Assembly (NCBI RefSeq): GCF_947492645.1
Contig: NZ_CANLMZ010000016.1
Location: forward strand, 62,001 to 126,000
DNA from: an uncultured Pontibacter sp.
GTDB lineage: Bacteria; Bacteroidota; Bacteroidia; Cytophagales; Hymenobacteraceae
Direction of reading: 5' to 3'
DNA: 64,000 nt
Shown: positions 1-8,274 of the stretch, one piece after another
How the letters are laid out: every line of letters begins with the position of its first letter
How positions within the stretch are numbered: the first letter of the stretch is position 1
Notes under the pieces: generated by a model
The model's input: only the letters and a program-made list of their open reading frames with translations
Database searches by the model: none
Told to the model about the DNA's origin: nothing
Translations under genes and position numbers: made by a program

Positions 1-1409
1 ACAGCCTTTATGCCATCCTGGGTCAGGTAAATGTTATCTGGGGTAATATGCTTTATACTTCCGCGTATCAGCAGCGACTCGTGCACCCGGCCTTGTTTAT
101 CCAGCGTGTTTTGCAGCATCTTTTTAGCATCGTCTAGCTGGCTTTGCACCGGTACGTTTACCTGCTCCTGAATAATGTCTTTAAACTTATTTTTGGCAAG
201 CCAGCTGGCGGTGCTGAGCAGTTTGTCTTTCGTCTCAAGGTCATAATCTACATCGCGTACTTTTATAGACGCCGTTTGCGCATCGTAATAGGGTGTGCCG
301 CGCAGGTATACTTTACCGACAATCTTTTTAGTAAACATGCCTGCCTTTGTTTTACCGTTCACATCAAGCATAATTACCAGTTGGTTTCCCGCGGGCGTAA
401 CGGCGGCATCGTTAACGGTTACTTCGCTTTTGCCGCCATCAAATTTATAGGTCTGCTTTGCTACCTGCGCCTGCAGCATTTTGCTTACATGGGCGTAAGG
501 TATGGTAGTGGTCAGGCCAATCTGTATGTCATCTGCCAGGCGGTTGTCTAAAATTAACTTAGGAAGCGTTTTGTTTATTTGCGTTTGCGGTTTGCCATCG
601 GTGGTTACCGCTATGTAAGATGTAATGCCCAGGCGTGTGTTCAAGGTGCCATTATGTGCATAAAGTGGGGCCATGCGTACATCTTTGGGTACAACAGTTA
701 GCCAGGCGTTCATGCCATCGTCCAGTTTAACGGGCTCCTGTAGCAGTTGCCATGCCTGCGCCACATACTTTTTCATGTCCAGGCGGTTCTGTAGTTCTTT
801 GTCCAGTTGCTTGGTGAGGACAGCCATTTGGTTACGAAGCGCAGGCTCGACAAAACGCGCCAGTCCAATTTTAAGAGGGCCTAGCTCCAGCACCGGCTTT
901 GTATTGCCCCATTCAAAGTCGCCGCTGGTAATGGTGTTAATCTTGTAATCATCTGTCAGGCCAATTCTGCTTTCTGTTTTGATGACCATGTCAAAGCTGG
1001 TGTCTTCGGTTTTATCAATGGCAGGGCAAAGCTTGCAAGGGTCCCATTTCCAGCGGCCTTTGGCATAGATGCGCAGCGGCACACTAAAATATACTTTGTC
1101 TTTATCAGCCCTGATGTTCATGCGGCCATTCTTAGAAACAGTAACCGCTACGTTATCATCATCCAGGTTGGTGTCTTTGTACAGAATGCCTTTTACCTCG
1201 TCGTTCAGTTTTTCTTCCATCGCTGCAATAGAAATGGAAACAGGGATTGAGATAGACGATAGCTGCGGTTTGTAAACAGGTGCTTCTGTTGCTGTTGCAG
1301 CAGGAGCAGAGGCATTTAGTTTTTCGGTGCTGGAGCACCCTGTCTGGGTCAAGCTTATACTTGCGAACAATAGTATAAAGCCTGTAATTGAGCGGAATGA
1401 TTTCTTCAC
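1..1409 (-). CDS. DUF4403 family lipoprotein (3' end outside window)
   Basis: An open frame runs leftwards from a GTG at 1409 to the window edge without a stop, about 469 codons. The first residues (MKKSFRSITGFILLFASISL) form a lipoprotein signal ending in TQTGC, so Cys25 is the likely lipidation site and the protein should sit in the envelope. The body has the alternating, soluble beta-rich character I associate with the DUF4403 family, including a repeated domain with Trp-rich and Gly-Lys turns. No catalytic motif can be seen and the family has no known function. No in-frame ATG lies upstream, which is why I accept GTG. Family assignment is from recognition of overall sequence character, not a search. 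Confidence 0.75.
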   Translation of the reverse strand, partial: MKKSFRSITGFILLFASISLTQTGCSSTEKLNASAPAATATEAPVYKPQLSSISIPVSISIAAMEEKLNDEVKGILYKDTNLDDDNVAVTVSKNGRMNIRADKDKVYFSVPLRIYAKGRWKWDPCKLCPAIDKTEDTSFDMVIKTESRIGLTDDYKINTITSGDFEWGNTKPVLELGPLKIGLARFVEPALRNQMAVLTKQLDKELQNRLDMKKYVAQAWQLLQEPVKLDDGMNAWLTVVPKDVRMAPLYAHNGTLNTRLGITSYIAVTTDGKPQTQINKTLPKLILDNRLADDIQIGLTTTIPYAHVSKMLQAQVAKQTYKFDGGKSEVTVNDAAVTPAGNQLVIMLDVNGKTKAGMFTKKIVGKVYLRGTPYYDAQTASIKVRDVDYDLETKDKLLSTASWLAKNKFKDIIQEQVNVPVQSQLDDAKKMLQNTLDKQGRVHESLLIRGSIKHITPDNIYLTQDGIKA

Positions 1410-1504
1410 GGATAATGCCTGGTTTAAAAAGCGGCGCAAGTTACTACGCTATTCTCATTAGAGCTATAGTTTGCGCTGCCACCGCTGCAATTTTTGTGGA
1501 GTAG

Positions 1505-1822
1505 CTATTTAAGCTTTTGCAGCATTTGTCTTATCTCCATTTCAGAAGACAACAAGCCGCACTCCTGAAGAGTGCCATTCAAGTATGTGGCAAAGAAGGG
1601 AGTGCCTTTAAGCTTAACTTCCTGGCTCGAAACGGGGTTCTGGTTGGCGTGCATGCGCACAAAGGTTATATCGCTGTAAGTAGTGTCGTTTGCAAGTTTC
1701 TCAAAAGTCGGGGCAAGCTGCTCACATACCGGGCAGGACTCATCTATAAACTTTACGATCACCCTCGGTTTTTCAAAAATTAATTGCCTTAAATGCTTGT
1801 CATCAGACTCCAGAATATCCAT
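1505..1822 (-). CDS. thioredoxin family protein
   Basis: This is a 105-residue single-domain protein without a signal peptide, so cytoplasmic. The redox motif is CPVC at Cys30-Cys33, preceded by a typical VKFIDES strand; the conserved cis-proline region appears as KGTPFF near residue 73. Length matches classic thioredoxins (about 105-110). The CPVC motif differs from the canonical WCGPC, so the reduction potential and partner are probably not those of the main thioredoxin. It stands alone between the DUF4403 lipoprotein and the threonine dehydrogenase gene, with 95 bases to the former on the same strand. Start is the ATG at 1822. Confidence 0.85.
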   Translation of the reverse strand: MDILESDDKHLRQLIFEKPRVIVKFIDESCPVCEQLAPTFEKLANDTTYSDITFVRMHANQNPVSSQEVKLKGTPFFATYLNGTLQECGLLSSEMEIRQMLQKLK

Positions 1823-1963
1823 AAATTATACTTTACTAATACTTGTTAATAGGTGCAGCTTTAGCATACAACCCAAAATTGTATGCAAAGTTCTTTTACA
1901 TACATTTAACAGTCATACGGCGTGGTAGCGTTTAAGCTTCAGTTTTTGTACACTTTCTGGATG

Positions 1964-2013
1964 AGTATAAACTAAGAAGGCGGTGTTTTTGCACCGCCTT
2001 CTTAGTTTATACT
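1964..2013 (-). terminator. perfect 22-bp hairpin terminator after the threonine dehydrogenase gene
   Basis: Arms at 1964-1985 and 1992-2013 pair perfectly around a 6-base loop. It lies 15 bases beyond the stop of the minus-strand gene at 2029. The U-tract on that strand is weak, so strength rests on the very long stem. The arm begins with the AGTATAA motif that is common throughout the window. Confidence 0.75.
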
Positions 2014-2028
2014 TTTGGTTATGTTCTG

Positions 2029-3015
2029 CTATTTGCCATCAACCGACTGTTCCTGCTGCTTCATTTTTTTAAGGTTTAGAAGCATGTCAGCTGTCATGGC
2101 ATCCAGATCGTAAGCTGGTTTCCAGTTCCAGTCTTGTTGTGCGGCGCTGTCGTCTATACTTTGCGGCCAAGAGTCGGCTATCTGCTGGCGTGAATCTGGC
2201 TTGTAAGTAATTTCGAACTCAGGTATGTGCTTTTGGATGGAAGCTGCAATCTCTTTTGGCGAAAAGCTCATAGCGCTCAGGTTATAAGAGCTGCGCACTT
2301 TTACCTGCTCTGCCGGCGCGTGCATTAAATCAATCGTTGATTTAAGTGCATCCGGCATGTACATCATCGGCAGGTACGTGTCTTCGCTCAGGAAGCATTC
2401 AAACTTTGCATCTTCCAGGGCTTTATGGTAAATATCTACAGCATAATCGGTGGTGCCGCCACCTGGCAGGGCTTTATAACCGATCAGGCCAGGGTAACGC
2501 AGGCTGCGCACATCAAGGCCATACTTCTCGAAATAGTATTCGCACCAACGCTCACCGGCTTGCTTGCTGATGCCATAAACCGTGTTGGGGTCCATGATAG
2601 TATGTTGCGGCGTGTTTTGGCGTGGTGTGTTCGGTCCAAAAACAGCAATTGAACTAGGCCAATATACGCGCTCTACCTTTTGCTCCAGGGCAAGGTCCAG
2701 CACGTTAAACAGACCGTCCATGTTTAGTTGCCAGGCAAATTTTGGGTTTTTCTCTCCTGTTGCCGATAAAACTGCTGCCAGGTGGTAAATCTGCTTGAAT
2801 TTATACTTTGAGGCTAACTCTCCCATTTGCTTGGTGTTAAGCACGTCGATCTTCTCAAACGGGCCTGAGTCACGCAAGTCAGTCTGTTTTGGTGCTGCAA
2901 TATCTGCCGCTACAACATTTGCTCCTCCATACATATTACGCAGCTCCAAAGTAAGCTCAGAACCAAGTTGCCCGCAGGCACCTATCACCAATACCGTGTC
3001 AGTTGTGTTTGCCAT
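2029..3015 (-). CDS. tdh: SDR-type L-threonine 3-dehydrogenase (NAD-dependent epimerase/dehydratase family)
   Basis: The enzyme oxidises L-threonine to 2-amino-3-ketobutyrate with NAD. It is 328 residues, an extended short-chain dehydrogenase with the nucleotide motif GACGQLG at residues 12-18, an acidic residue after the second strand (VVAADI), and the catalytic Tyr147-x3-Lys151 pair (YGISK) with Ser121/122 upstream. Length and sequence match the UDP-galactose-epimerase-like threonine dehydrogenases of Bacteroidetes rather than the zinc alcohol-dehydrogenase type of E. coli. The partner enzyme kbl lies 1.7 kb away on the other strand, supporting the assignment. I chose the ATG at 3015 over a GTG at 3039 because the dinucleotide-binding strand begins seven residues later and the upstream codons look unlike a protein. 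Confidence 0.88.
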   Translation of the reverse strand: MANTTDTVLVIGACGQLGSELTLELRNMYGGANVVAADIAAPKQTDLRDSGPFEKIDVLNTKQMGELASKYKFKQIYHLAAVLSATGEKNPKFAWQLNMDGLFNVLDLALEQKVERVYWPSSIAVFGPNTPRQNTPQHTIMDPNTVYGISKQAGERWCEYYFEKYGLDVRSLRYPGLIGYKALPGGGTTDYAVDIYHKALEDAKFECFLSEDTYLPMMYMPDALKSTIDLMHAPAEQVKVRSSYNLSAMSFSPKEIAASIQKHIPEFEITYKPDSRQQIADSWPQSIDDSAAQQDWNWKPAYDLDAMTADMLLNLKKMKQQEQSVDGK

Positions 3016-3238
3016 AGATAAATTAAAAATTTGTTGCACAAAGTAACCGAATTCAATGCAATACTAAAAGTATAAGCACCAACAATGGCAGGGAGTTATC
3101 AGAAAGTACAGGGAATAAATTATGGGAAAGTCGGTTTAAAGTATAAACCGAAACAGAGCTGCAGGTAAGGCATCAAACAATAGCGCCATGCTGCTAAGCT
3201 TTTTGGGTTTAATCAGATAAGGTTTTCCAGCAGTAAAT

Positions 3239-3269
3239 AAAGGGGGAGTTGCAGGCAACTCCCCCTTTT
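3239..3269 (-). terminator. strong hairpin terminator in a divergent gap
   Basis: AAAGGGGGAGTTG (from 3239) pairs with CAACTCCCCCTTT around a four-base loop, with T or A tracts on both sides. Neither flanking gene runs into it: both are transcribed away. It therefore most likely ends a separate short transcript. Confidence 0.8.
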
Positions 3270-3303
3270 ACTCATTCATCTAAACTAACCTATTACTAAC
3301 CTT
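3239..3303 (-). ncRNA. candidate small RNA of about 65 bases
   Basis: On the minus strand a TACCTTTG box (3315-3308) is followed by about 35 bases and then the GC-rich terminator hairpin at 3269-3239. The transcript would start near 3303. It holds only a three-codon frame (ATG AAT GAG TAA) just before the hairpin. No known RNA family is recognised; this is an inference from promoter plus terminator in a gene-free gap. Confidence 0.35.
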
Positions 3304-3307
3304 GGCA

Positions 3308-3315
3308 CAAAGGTA
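3308..3315 (-). promoter_or_regulatory. TAnnTTTG -7 box (TACCTTTG) for the candidate small RNA
   Basis: The reverse complement of 3308-3315 reads TACCTTTG, an exact Bacteroidetes -7 consensus. No clear TTTG is placed 19-20 bases upstream, so it may be weak. Confidence 0.4.
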
Positions 3316-3483
3316 AACCGGCTTTTGCGGGCCCGAAACAGGTATGGGTAGATTTAACTAAGAGATAACCAAAGGTTAAAGTATAAATAACGTGTAGCCG
3401 TTTTGAGTGTCGGATTTTCTTATATTTGTTTAAACGTGAGTGGCATTTTAAGTGCAAAAAGCTACTTTTGGATGCGAACCCCG

Positions 3484-3491
3484 TAACTTTG
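3484..3491 (+). promoter_or_regulatory. TAnnTTTG -7 box (TAACTTTG) for the repeat-protein gene
   Basis: TAACTTTG lies 28 bases before the ATG at 3519. A second exact match, TATATTTG, lies at 3421-3428, so two start sites are possible. Neither has a perfectly spaced -33 TTTG. Confidence 0.5.
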
Positions 3492-3518
3492 CGATAGTGG
3501 CTGCAAGCAAGGCAAAAA

Positions 3519-4640
3519 ATGACTTACGAAGAATACCTGATAAAAAAACGAATAAATAAGTCAGCTTTCAAGGCTGGAGACCCTGTTCGCTTTGCGGCCT
3601 GGGAGGCTATGTATGCCCAAATGCACCCGAACAGTTTTTTAGTGGCTGTTAAGATGCAGCTAAACAATGTGCGTTTGCGCTACCACCTGGCCGAAGAAGA
3701 CGTTCCAAAGGCAGCGCCTGCTACTGCAGCACCAAGGCCAGCTGCCAGAAGAGCGGTTGCACCAGCTGCAAGTCATGCTGAAAAAGCGCAACCTGCTGTT
3801 CCACAGGAAACATCTGCTGCAGATACTGCTGCCCCTAAGCCCAAACCTGTAATACGAAGGCCAACTGCTTTACCTAAAAAAGAAGATGAAGCAGCCGGAA
3901 CACCAACAACAGAACAGGAGCCATCAACTAAGCCAAGGCCTGTAATTAAACGGCCTGTTATTAGCAAGCCAGTTGCAGGAGAAAGCCAAACAAAGCCAAC
4001 TTCAGAGGCAGGCCCAATAAAGCCAGGTATGGAGGGAGGTAGTATAGCGGCGCCAGGTGCCAGCGAAGAACCCAAACCAGCACGCCCTCGCCCTGTTATA
4101 AAACGACCGGCTGCGCTGCAGAAGCCAGAAGAACCAGCTGCTGCAAAAAAAACAGCATCAGAAGAAAGTATAATGCCTGCCGCTCCAAGGCCGCGGCCTG
4201 TCATTAAAAGGCCAACAGCTTTGCAGCAGCCAACCGAGGAACAACCTCCGGTTAAAGCAGAAGAACCAAACACCGCACCAAACACAGACGAAGCTCCAAA
4301 GCCTGCTACTGCCCGGCCACGGCCTGCAATAAAGCGGCCGGTACCCCTGCAAAAGCCAGAAACCGAAGCTACGCAAGGCGGGAGCAGTACACCAGCAGCA
4401 GAAACGCCCGCAGTACAGCCAGTAGAGCAGAAGCCGGTTACACCACGGCCACGGCCGGTTATAAAAAGGCCAACTCCGCCACCGGCAGAGGCTACTGATA
4501 AACCAGAAGCATCACCGGCAGCAGAAAAACCAGCGACTGCAGCTGACGAAGAAGCTAAACCAAAGCCACCGCGGCCACGGCCAATCATTCGCAGGCCACC
4601 ACCCAAAGCAGATGAAGGCGGAGAGGCAACAGGTGTTTAA
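3519..4640 (+). CDS. protein with short N-terminal domain and seven RPRPVIKRP-type repeats
   Basis: I do not recognise a function. The first 60 or so residues form a compact, charged, helix-like segment (MTYEEYLIKKRIN..., then FAAWEAMYAQMHP). The remaining 300 residues are low-complexity and rich in Pro, Ala, Lys, Glu and Thr, built on seven copies of a basic core close to RPRPVIKRP followed by a Leu-Gln/Lys-Pro tail, spaced by acidic Ala/Glu/Pro linkers. No signal peptide or membrane span is seen. The basic cores alternating with acidic spacers suggest a disordered binding tail for nucleic acid, ribosome or membrane; that is inference. Start ATG follows a TAACTTTG promoter by 28 bases. It sits just upstream of kbl, 61 bases apart, and could be cotranscribed with it. 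Confidence 0.8.
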   Translation: MTYEEYLIKKRINKSAFKAGDPVRFAAWEAMYAQMHPNSFLVAVKMQLNNVRLRYHLAEEDVPKAAPATAAPRPAARRAVAPAASHAEKAQPAVPQETSAADTAAPKPKPVIRRPTALPKKEDEAAGTPTTEQEPSTKPRPVIKRPVISKPVAGESQTKPTSEAGPIKPGMEGGSIAAPGASEEPKPARPRPVIKRPAALQKPEEPAAAKKTASEESIMPAAPRPRPVIKRPTALQQPTEEQPPVKAEEPNTAPNTDEAPKPATARPRPAIKRPVPLQKPETEATQGGSSTPAAETPAVQPVEQKPVTPRPRPVIKRPTPPPAEATDKPEASPAAEKPATAADEEAKPKPPRPRPIIRRPPPKADEGGEATGV

Positions 4641-4701
4641 GCAGCCATACTTATACTTGCATTAAACCGAATAACGATAACGGATAAGAACAAACGAAAC
4701 T

Positions 4702-5898
4702 ATGTACGAGAGTTTAAAAAAAGATTTAGAGCAGCAGCTTGCCGAGATACAGGAGGCTGGATTGTTTAAAAAAGAGCGCATTATTACCACGCCGCAGGGC
4801 GCTGATATTGATACAACGCAACAGCCACATGTGCTTAATTTCTGCGCCAACAACTACCTTGGCCTGTCCGCGCACCCAAAAGTGATAGAGGCAGCCAAAG
4901 AGGCCATCGATACGCATGGCTATGGTATGAGCTCTGTGCGTTTTATCTGCGGAACACAGGACATTCACAAAGAGCTGGAGCGTAAGATTTCTGAGTTCCT
5001 GGGCACAGAAGACACCATACTATATGCGGCTGCTTTTGATGCGAACGGTGGTGTATTTGAACCGCTTTTCGATACCGACTCTGCTATCATTTCTGATGCA
5101 TTGAACCATGCTTCTATCATAGATGGCGTACGTTTGTGCAAAGCGCAGCGCTTCCGCTACAACCACAACGATATGGCCGACCTGGAGGCGAAGCTGCAGG
5201 AAGCTGTAAACGCAAATACAAAACACCGTGTAATTGTAACAGACGGCTCTTTCTCGATGGATGGCACCATTGCCCAGCTAGATAAGATCGCGGAACTGGC
5301 CGAAAAGTATGATGCTGTGCTGATGGTAGATGATTCGCACTCAACGGGCTTCCTTGGCAAAACAGGTCGTGGTACGCACGAGTACCGCAACGTAATGGGC
5401 AAAGTTGATATTATTACTGGTACGCTGGGTAAAGCACTTGGCGGTGCCATGGGGGGGTTTACTTCCGGCCATAAAGAAATTATTGATATGCTGCGCCAAC
5501 GTTCGCGCCCATACTTGTTCTCCAACTCGTTGGCTCCGTCTATTGTTGGTGCCTCTATTGCCGTGCTGGATCTGCTGAGCTCTACCACAGAACTACGCGA
5601 CAAACTGGAGTGGAACACCAAGTATTTCCGTGAGCAGATCACCGCCGCAGGTTTTGATATCAAGCCCGGTGACCACCCCATTGTACCGGTAATGCTGTAT
5701 GATGCGCCGCTGGCACAGGAGTTTGCTGCCCGCATGTTGGATAAAGGCATTTATGTGATTGGCTTCTACTATCCGGTGGTGCCAAAAGGCCAGGCGCGCA
5801 TCCGTGTGCAAATATCTGCTGTGCATGATAGAGTACATTTGGATAAGTGTATAGAAGCTTTTACAGAGGTTGGTAGAGAGCTTGGTGTGATCAAATAA
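4702..5898 (+). CDS. kbl: glycine C-acetyltransferase (2-amino-3-ketobutyrate CoA ligase)
   Basis: This PLP enzyme splits 2-amino-3-ketobutyrate with CoA into glycine and acetyl-CoA, the second step of threonine catabolism. The 398-residue length equals the family norm. Visible signatures are the substrate loop NNYLGLSAHP, the GMSSVRFICGTQ segment, the cofactor aspartate in MVDDSHSTGF and the Schiff-base lysine Lys244 in GTLGKALGG. The first enzyme of the pathway is encoded 1.7 kb upstream on the opposite strand. Expression may share a promoter with the repeat protein before it; a hairpin terminator follows at 5921. Confidence 0.96.
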   Translation: MYESLKKDLEQQLAEIQEAGLFKKERIITTPQGADIDTTQQPHVLNFCANNYLGLSAHPKVIEAAKEAIDTHGYGMSSVRFICGTQDIHKELERKISEFLGTEDTILYAAAFDANGGVFEPLFDTDSAIISDALNHASIIDGVRLCKAQRFRYNHNDMADLEAKLQEAVNANTKHRVIVTDGSFSMDGTIAQLDKIAELAEKYDAVLMVDDSHSTGFLGKTGRGTHEYRNVMGKVDIITGTLGKALGGAMGGFTSGHKEIIDMLRQRSRPYLFSNSLAPSIVGASIAVLDLLSSTTELRDKLEWNTKYFREQITAAGFDIKPGDHPIVPVMLYDAPLAQEFAARMLDKGIYVIGFYYPVVPKGQARIRVQISAVHDRVHLDKCIEAFTEVGRELGVIK

Positions 5899-5920
5899 GG
5901 TTTATACTTTGTACTAGCAC

Positions 5921-5957
5921 AAAGGCCACTTCCGGTAAGGGAGTGGCTTTATTTTTT
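5921..5957 (+). terminator. hairpin terminator after kbl
   Basis: AAAGGCCACTTCC pairs with GGGAGTGGCTTT (one bulge, one G-U) and is followed by ATTTTTT. It begins 22 bases beyond the kbl stop. Confidence 0.8.
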
Positions 5958-5987
5958 GTATATTGTCGCAACTTCAAAGGGAGCAAT

Positions 5988-6275
5988 ATGAACAACATCA
6001 AGATAAAACCAGGGCAGCTGATAGTAGGCACGGTGTTGTCGTGGCTGGTTATCTCGTTTCTGGCTTATGCAACGGCGGGTATGCGTGGTGAGGTAAACAT
6101 CGTTTATACTTTGCTGCAGATCACGTTTTACTTTTCTATACTTTTATCTGCAGAGGCTTATATAAGTATGCTGCTAAACCCGCAATGGACGCGTGTAAAT
6201 CTGGGGAATATACTTTTATTTATTGCGCCGGCTTTGCTGTATTTGATCTGGTTTGTTAGCGAAATATTGTTTTAG
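5988..6275 (+). CDS. small three-span inner membrane protein, unknown function
   Basis: The 95-residue product has three hydrophobic stretches (about residues 11-30, 38-56 and 73-93) separated by short polar loops, so it is an inner membrane protein with little else. No family is recognised. The ATG at 5988 was preferred to an upstream GTG at 5943 because the latter lies inside the kbl terminator and because an AGGGAG sequence precedes this ATG. It is 14 bases before the PLDc_N-like gene and probably forms a two-gene unit with it. Confidence 0.7.
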   Translation: MNNIKIKPGQLIVGTVLSWLVISFLAYATAGMRGEVNIVYTLLQITFYFSILLSAEAYISMLLNPQWTRVNLGNILLFIAPALLYLIWFVSEILF

Positions 6276-6289
6276 AACACTCTTGCCAC

Positions 6290-6493
6290 ATGGAATACCT
6301 TTTTAGCCAATATCCCTTCCTGGTTGTGCTTATACTTGCCAACTACCTACTGGTGTTTCTGAGTATTTTTCACCTTATCCTTAAAACAGATTATACGCTA
6401 ACGCAGCGCCTTAACTGGATGGTATTGCTTTGGATTTTGCCCGTGCTCGGCTTAATTACTTACTGGTACTATTGGCGAAGCAGAAAAGTATAA
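6290..6493 (+). CDS. PLDc_N-like two-span membrane protein
   Basis: A 67-residue protein with two membrane segments (about 7-27 and 43-62). The second segment carries the pattern W-x-L-x-W-x3-P-x2-G-x3-Y-W-Y, which is characteristic of the phospholipase D N-terminal membrane domain found alone or on cardiolipin synthases. No catalytic HKD part follows, so it is a stand-alone membrane domain of unknown role. It is convergent with cdaA, whose gene ends 36 bases away. Confidence 0.75.
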   Translation: MEYLFSQYPFLVVLILANYLLVFLSIFHLILKTDYTLTQRLNWMVLLWILPVLGLITYWYYWRSRKV

Positions 6494-6528
6494 ACTACCT
6501 GCAGTATACTTATCAGTTTTATACTTTG

Positions 6529-7377
6529 CTAAGCCGCGCTTACCGATTTTTCGGGGGCAGCAGGAGTTGCTGCAGCACGTTGGTCTGTATCGAACAGGAA
6601 TTGGTTGAGCTTAACACGCAAGTCCGAAGAAGAAAGGTTGCGGTATACTTCGCCGTTGCGCACCAGGGCAATCTGACCAGTTTCTTCTGATACTACTAGT
6701 ACTATGCTATCTGTTATCTCTGTTAGGCCAATAGCCGCGCGGTGACGAAGGCCCATAGACGCAGGTATCTCCTGGTTTTCGGAAACTGGTAAAATACAAC
6801 GGGCCGCTTTTATTCTGTTGCCCGATATAATGACAGCACCATCGTGCAGCGGGCTGTTTTTGTTAAAGATGGATACAAGTAATCGCTTCGAAATAACGGC
6901 ATCAATCAAGTCGCCGGACTCGGCGTAATACTTTAGCTCAGAGCTTTTGGTGAACACGATCAGGGCACCCGTATTTTTGCCTGCCAGCGATTTGGCTGCC
7001 TCTATAAAGGGGGTAAGGCTAAGCTTGTCGCCCTGCTCGCGCCGCCACGGAAAACCACGGAAAAAGCGATCATTATTAAAAGCGGTGGTTTTACCGATAA
7101 GCAGCAGAAAACGCCGGATTTCGGGCTGGAAAAGTATGATGGCCGCCAGTACGCCTACGCCCATAAACTGGCCAAGTATAATGCTAAGCAGCTCCATGCC
7201 AGCGGCACGCACCACCAGGTACAGCAGGTAGATAGAAAGCAGGCCCAGGAATATCTTAAGCGCCACGCTGCCCGTCAGGAGCTTGTACAACTGGTACAAA
7301 AGCACCGTCACGAGCAAGATGTCGATTATATCGAGCAGCTCTATTTCTAAAAAACCTATGCTGAATAAAAATATCAA
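6529..7377 (-). CDS. cdaA: diadenylate cyclase, membrane-bound CdaA type
   Basis: It makes cyclic di-AMP from two ATP at the inner membrane. The 282-residue protein has three N-terminal membrane spans (about residues 13-30, 37-57, 64-84), then the DisA_N cyclase domain with the catalytic DGA motif (Asp179-Gly180-Ala181) and the RHR motif (211-213). A 25-residue Ala/Pro tail is extra. The gene starts with TTG at 7377, whose bases overlap the folP stop as TTGA, so translation is probably coupled; the N-terminal sequence fits known family starts. The folP-cdaA pairing is common in Bacteroidetes. Confidence 0.93.
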   Translation of the reverse strand: MIFLFSIGFLEIELLDIIDILLVTVLLYQLYKLLTGSVALKIFLGLLSIYLLYLVVRAAGMELLSIILGQFMGVGVLAAIILFQPEIRRFLLLIGKTTAFNNDRFFRGFPWRREQGDKLSLTPFIEAAKSLAGKNTGALIVFTKSSELKYYAESGDLIDAVISKRLLVSIFNKNSPLHDGAVIISGNRIKAARCILPVSENQEIPASMGLRHRAAIGLTEITDSIVLVVSEETGQIALVRNGEVYRNLSSSDLRVKLNQFLFDTDQRAAATPAAPEKSVSAA

Positions 7378-8240
7378 AGTAATGTTTTCGTGTAAAGTTG
7401 TATTGTCTGTTTTGTCTCTTTTACGTCGTGCACGCGCAAAATGTCGGCGCCTTTCATCAACGCAATCGTGTTAACTACTATTGTGCCGGTAAGGGCATCG
7501 GTTTGCTCAATATCTAACGATTTGTATACCATGGACTTGCGCGACATGCCGGCAAGTACAGGAAGCCCTAAGATACGGAATTCATCCATACGGCGCAGCA
7601 ATTCGAAATTTTGATCGGTAGTTTTGGCAAATCCAAAGCCAGGGTCAAGTATAATATCTTTTACGCCAAGCTTCGCGAGCTTTGCCAGTTGCTCTTGTAG
7701 CTCATCCAGCACATCGATAACCAGATCGTTATACTTAGTCAACGTAGCCATGGTTTGCGGCGTTCCGCGCATGTGCATTAAGATGTAGGGCACCTGCAGC
7801 TTTGCCACCGTCCGGAACATCTCCTCGTCCAGGCTGCCACCAGAAATATCGTTTACGATAGCTGCCCCTGCGTTTATTGCTCCCTCGGCCACTCCAGCCC
7901 TGAAAGTGTCTATTGAGATGATGGCTTCGGGAAAAGCAGCATGGATGGCCTCTATGGCAGGGATCACGCGGTCCAGCTCTTCCTGCTCCGACACATCGGC
8001 TGCACCCGGGCGACTTGAGTAACCGCCAATATCAAGTATATCGGCCCCGTCGGCAAGCATTGCCTCGGCTCGTTTTACGGCCTCTGCTGTAGAGGTTAGC
8101 CTGCTATTTGGGTAAAAAGAATCAGGGGTTAGATTTAGAATGCCCATTACCTGCGGCGTACGCAGCGAGAGGATATTTCCGCGGCAGTTAAGTGTGCTTT
8201 TTTTTTGAAAAAGCTTATCTTTCGAATTCAATGGTGGCAT
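7374..8240 (-). CDS. folP: dihydropteroate synthase
   Basis: It joins 6-hydroxymethyl-dihydropterin pyrophosphate with para-aminobenzoate in folate synthesis, in the cytoplasm. At 288 residues it shows the full set of TIM-barrel signatures: MGILNLTPDSF, DIGGYSSRPGA, SIDTF, NDISGG, LMHMRGTPQTM, DPGFGFAKT, GMSRKS and the C-terminal RVHDVKE. The first 25 residues before the barrel are longer than usual and include a poly-A coding run, so a slightly later start is possible. It is divergent from the DUF1599 gene with only 34 bases between, and overlaps cdaA by four bases. Confidence 0.95.
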   Translation of the reverse strand: MPPLNSKDKLFQKKSTLNCRGNILSLRTPQVMGILNLTPDSFYPNSRLTSTAEAVKRAEAMLADGADILDIGGYSSRPGAADVSEQEELDRVIPAIEAIHAAFPEAIISIDTFRAGVAEGAINAGAAIVNDISGGSLDEEMFRTVAKLQVPYILMHMRGTPQTMATLTKYNDLVIDVLDELQEQLAKLAKLGVKDIILDPGFGFAKTTDQNFELLRRMDEFRILGLPVLAGMSRKSMVYKSLDIEQTDALTGTIVVNTIALMKGADILRVHDVKETKQTIQLYTKTLL

Positions 8241-8274
8241 TTTAGTCTATCGTTATAAAATTAAAGCTAAAAAG

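Noticed and set aside
3773..4606. 277-codon minus-strand frame rich in Gly, Ser, Val
   Set aside because: It is the antisense shadow of the RPRPVIKRP repeats; its composition is explained by reverse complement of Pro/Lys/Ala codons.
5157..5750. 197-codon minus-strand frame inside kbl
   Set aside because: Antisense shadow of a full-length kbl.
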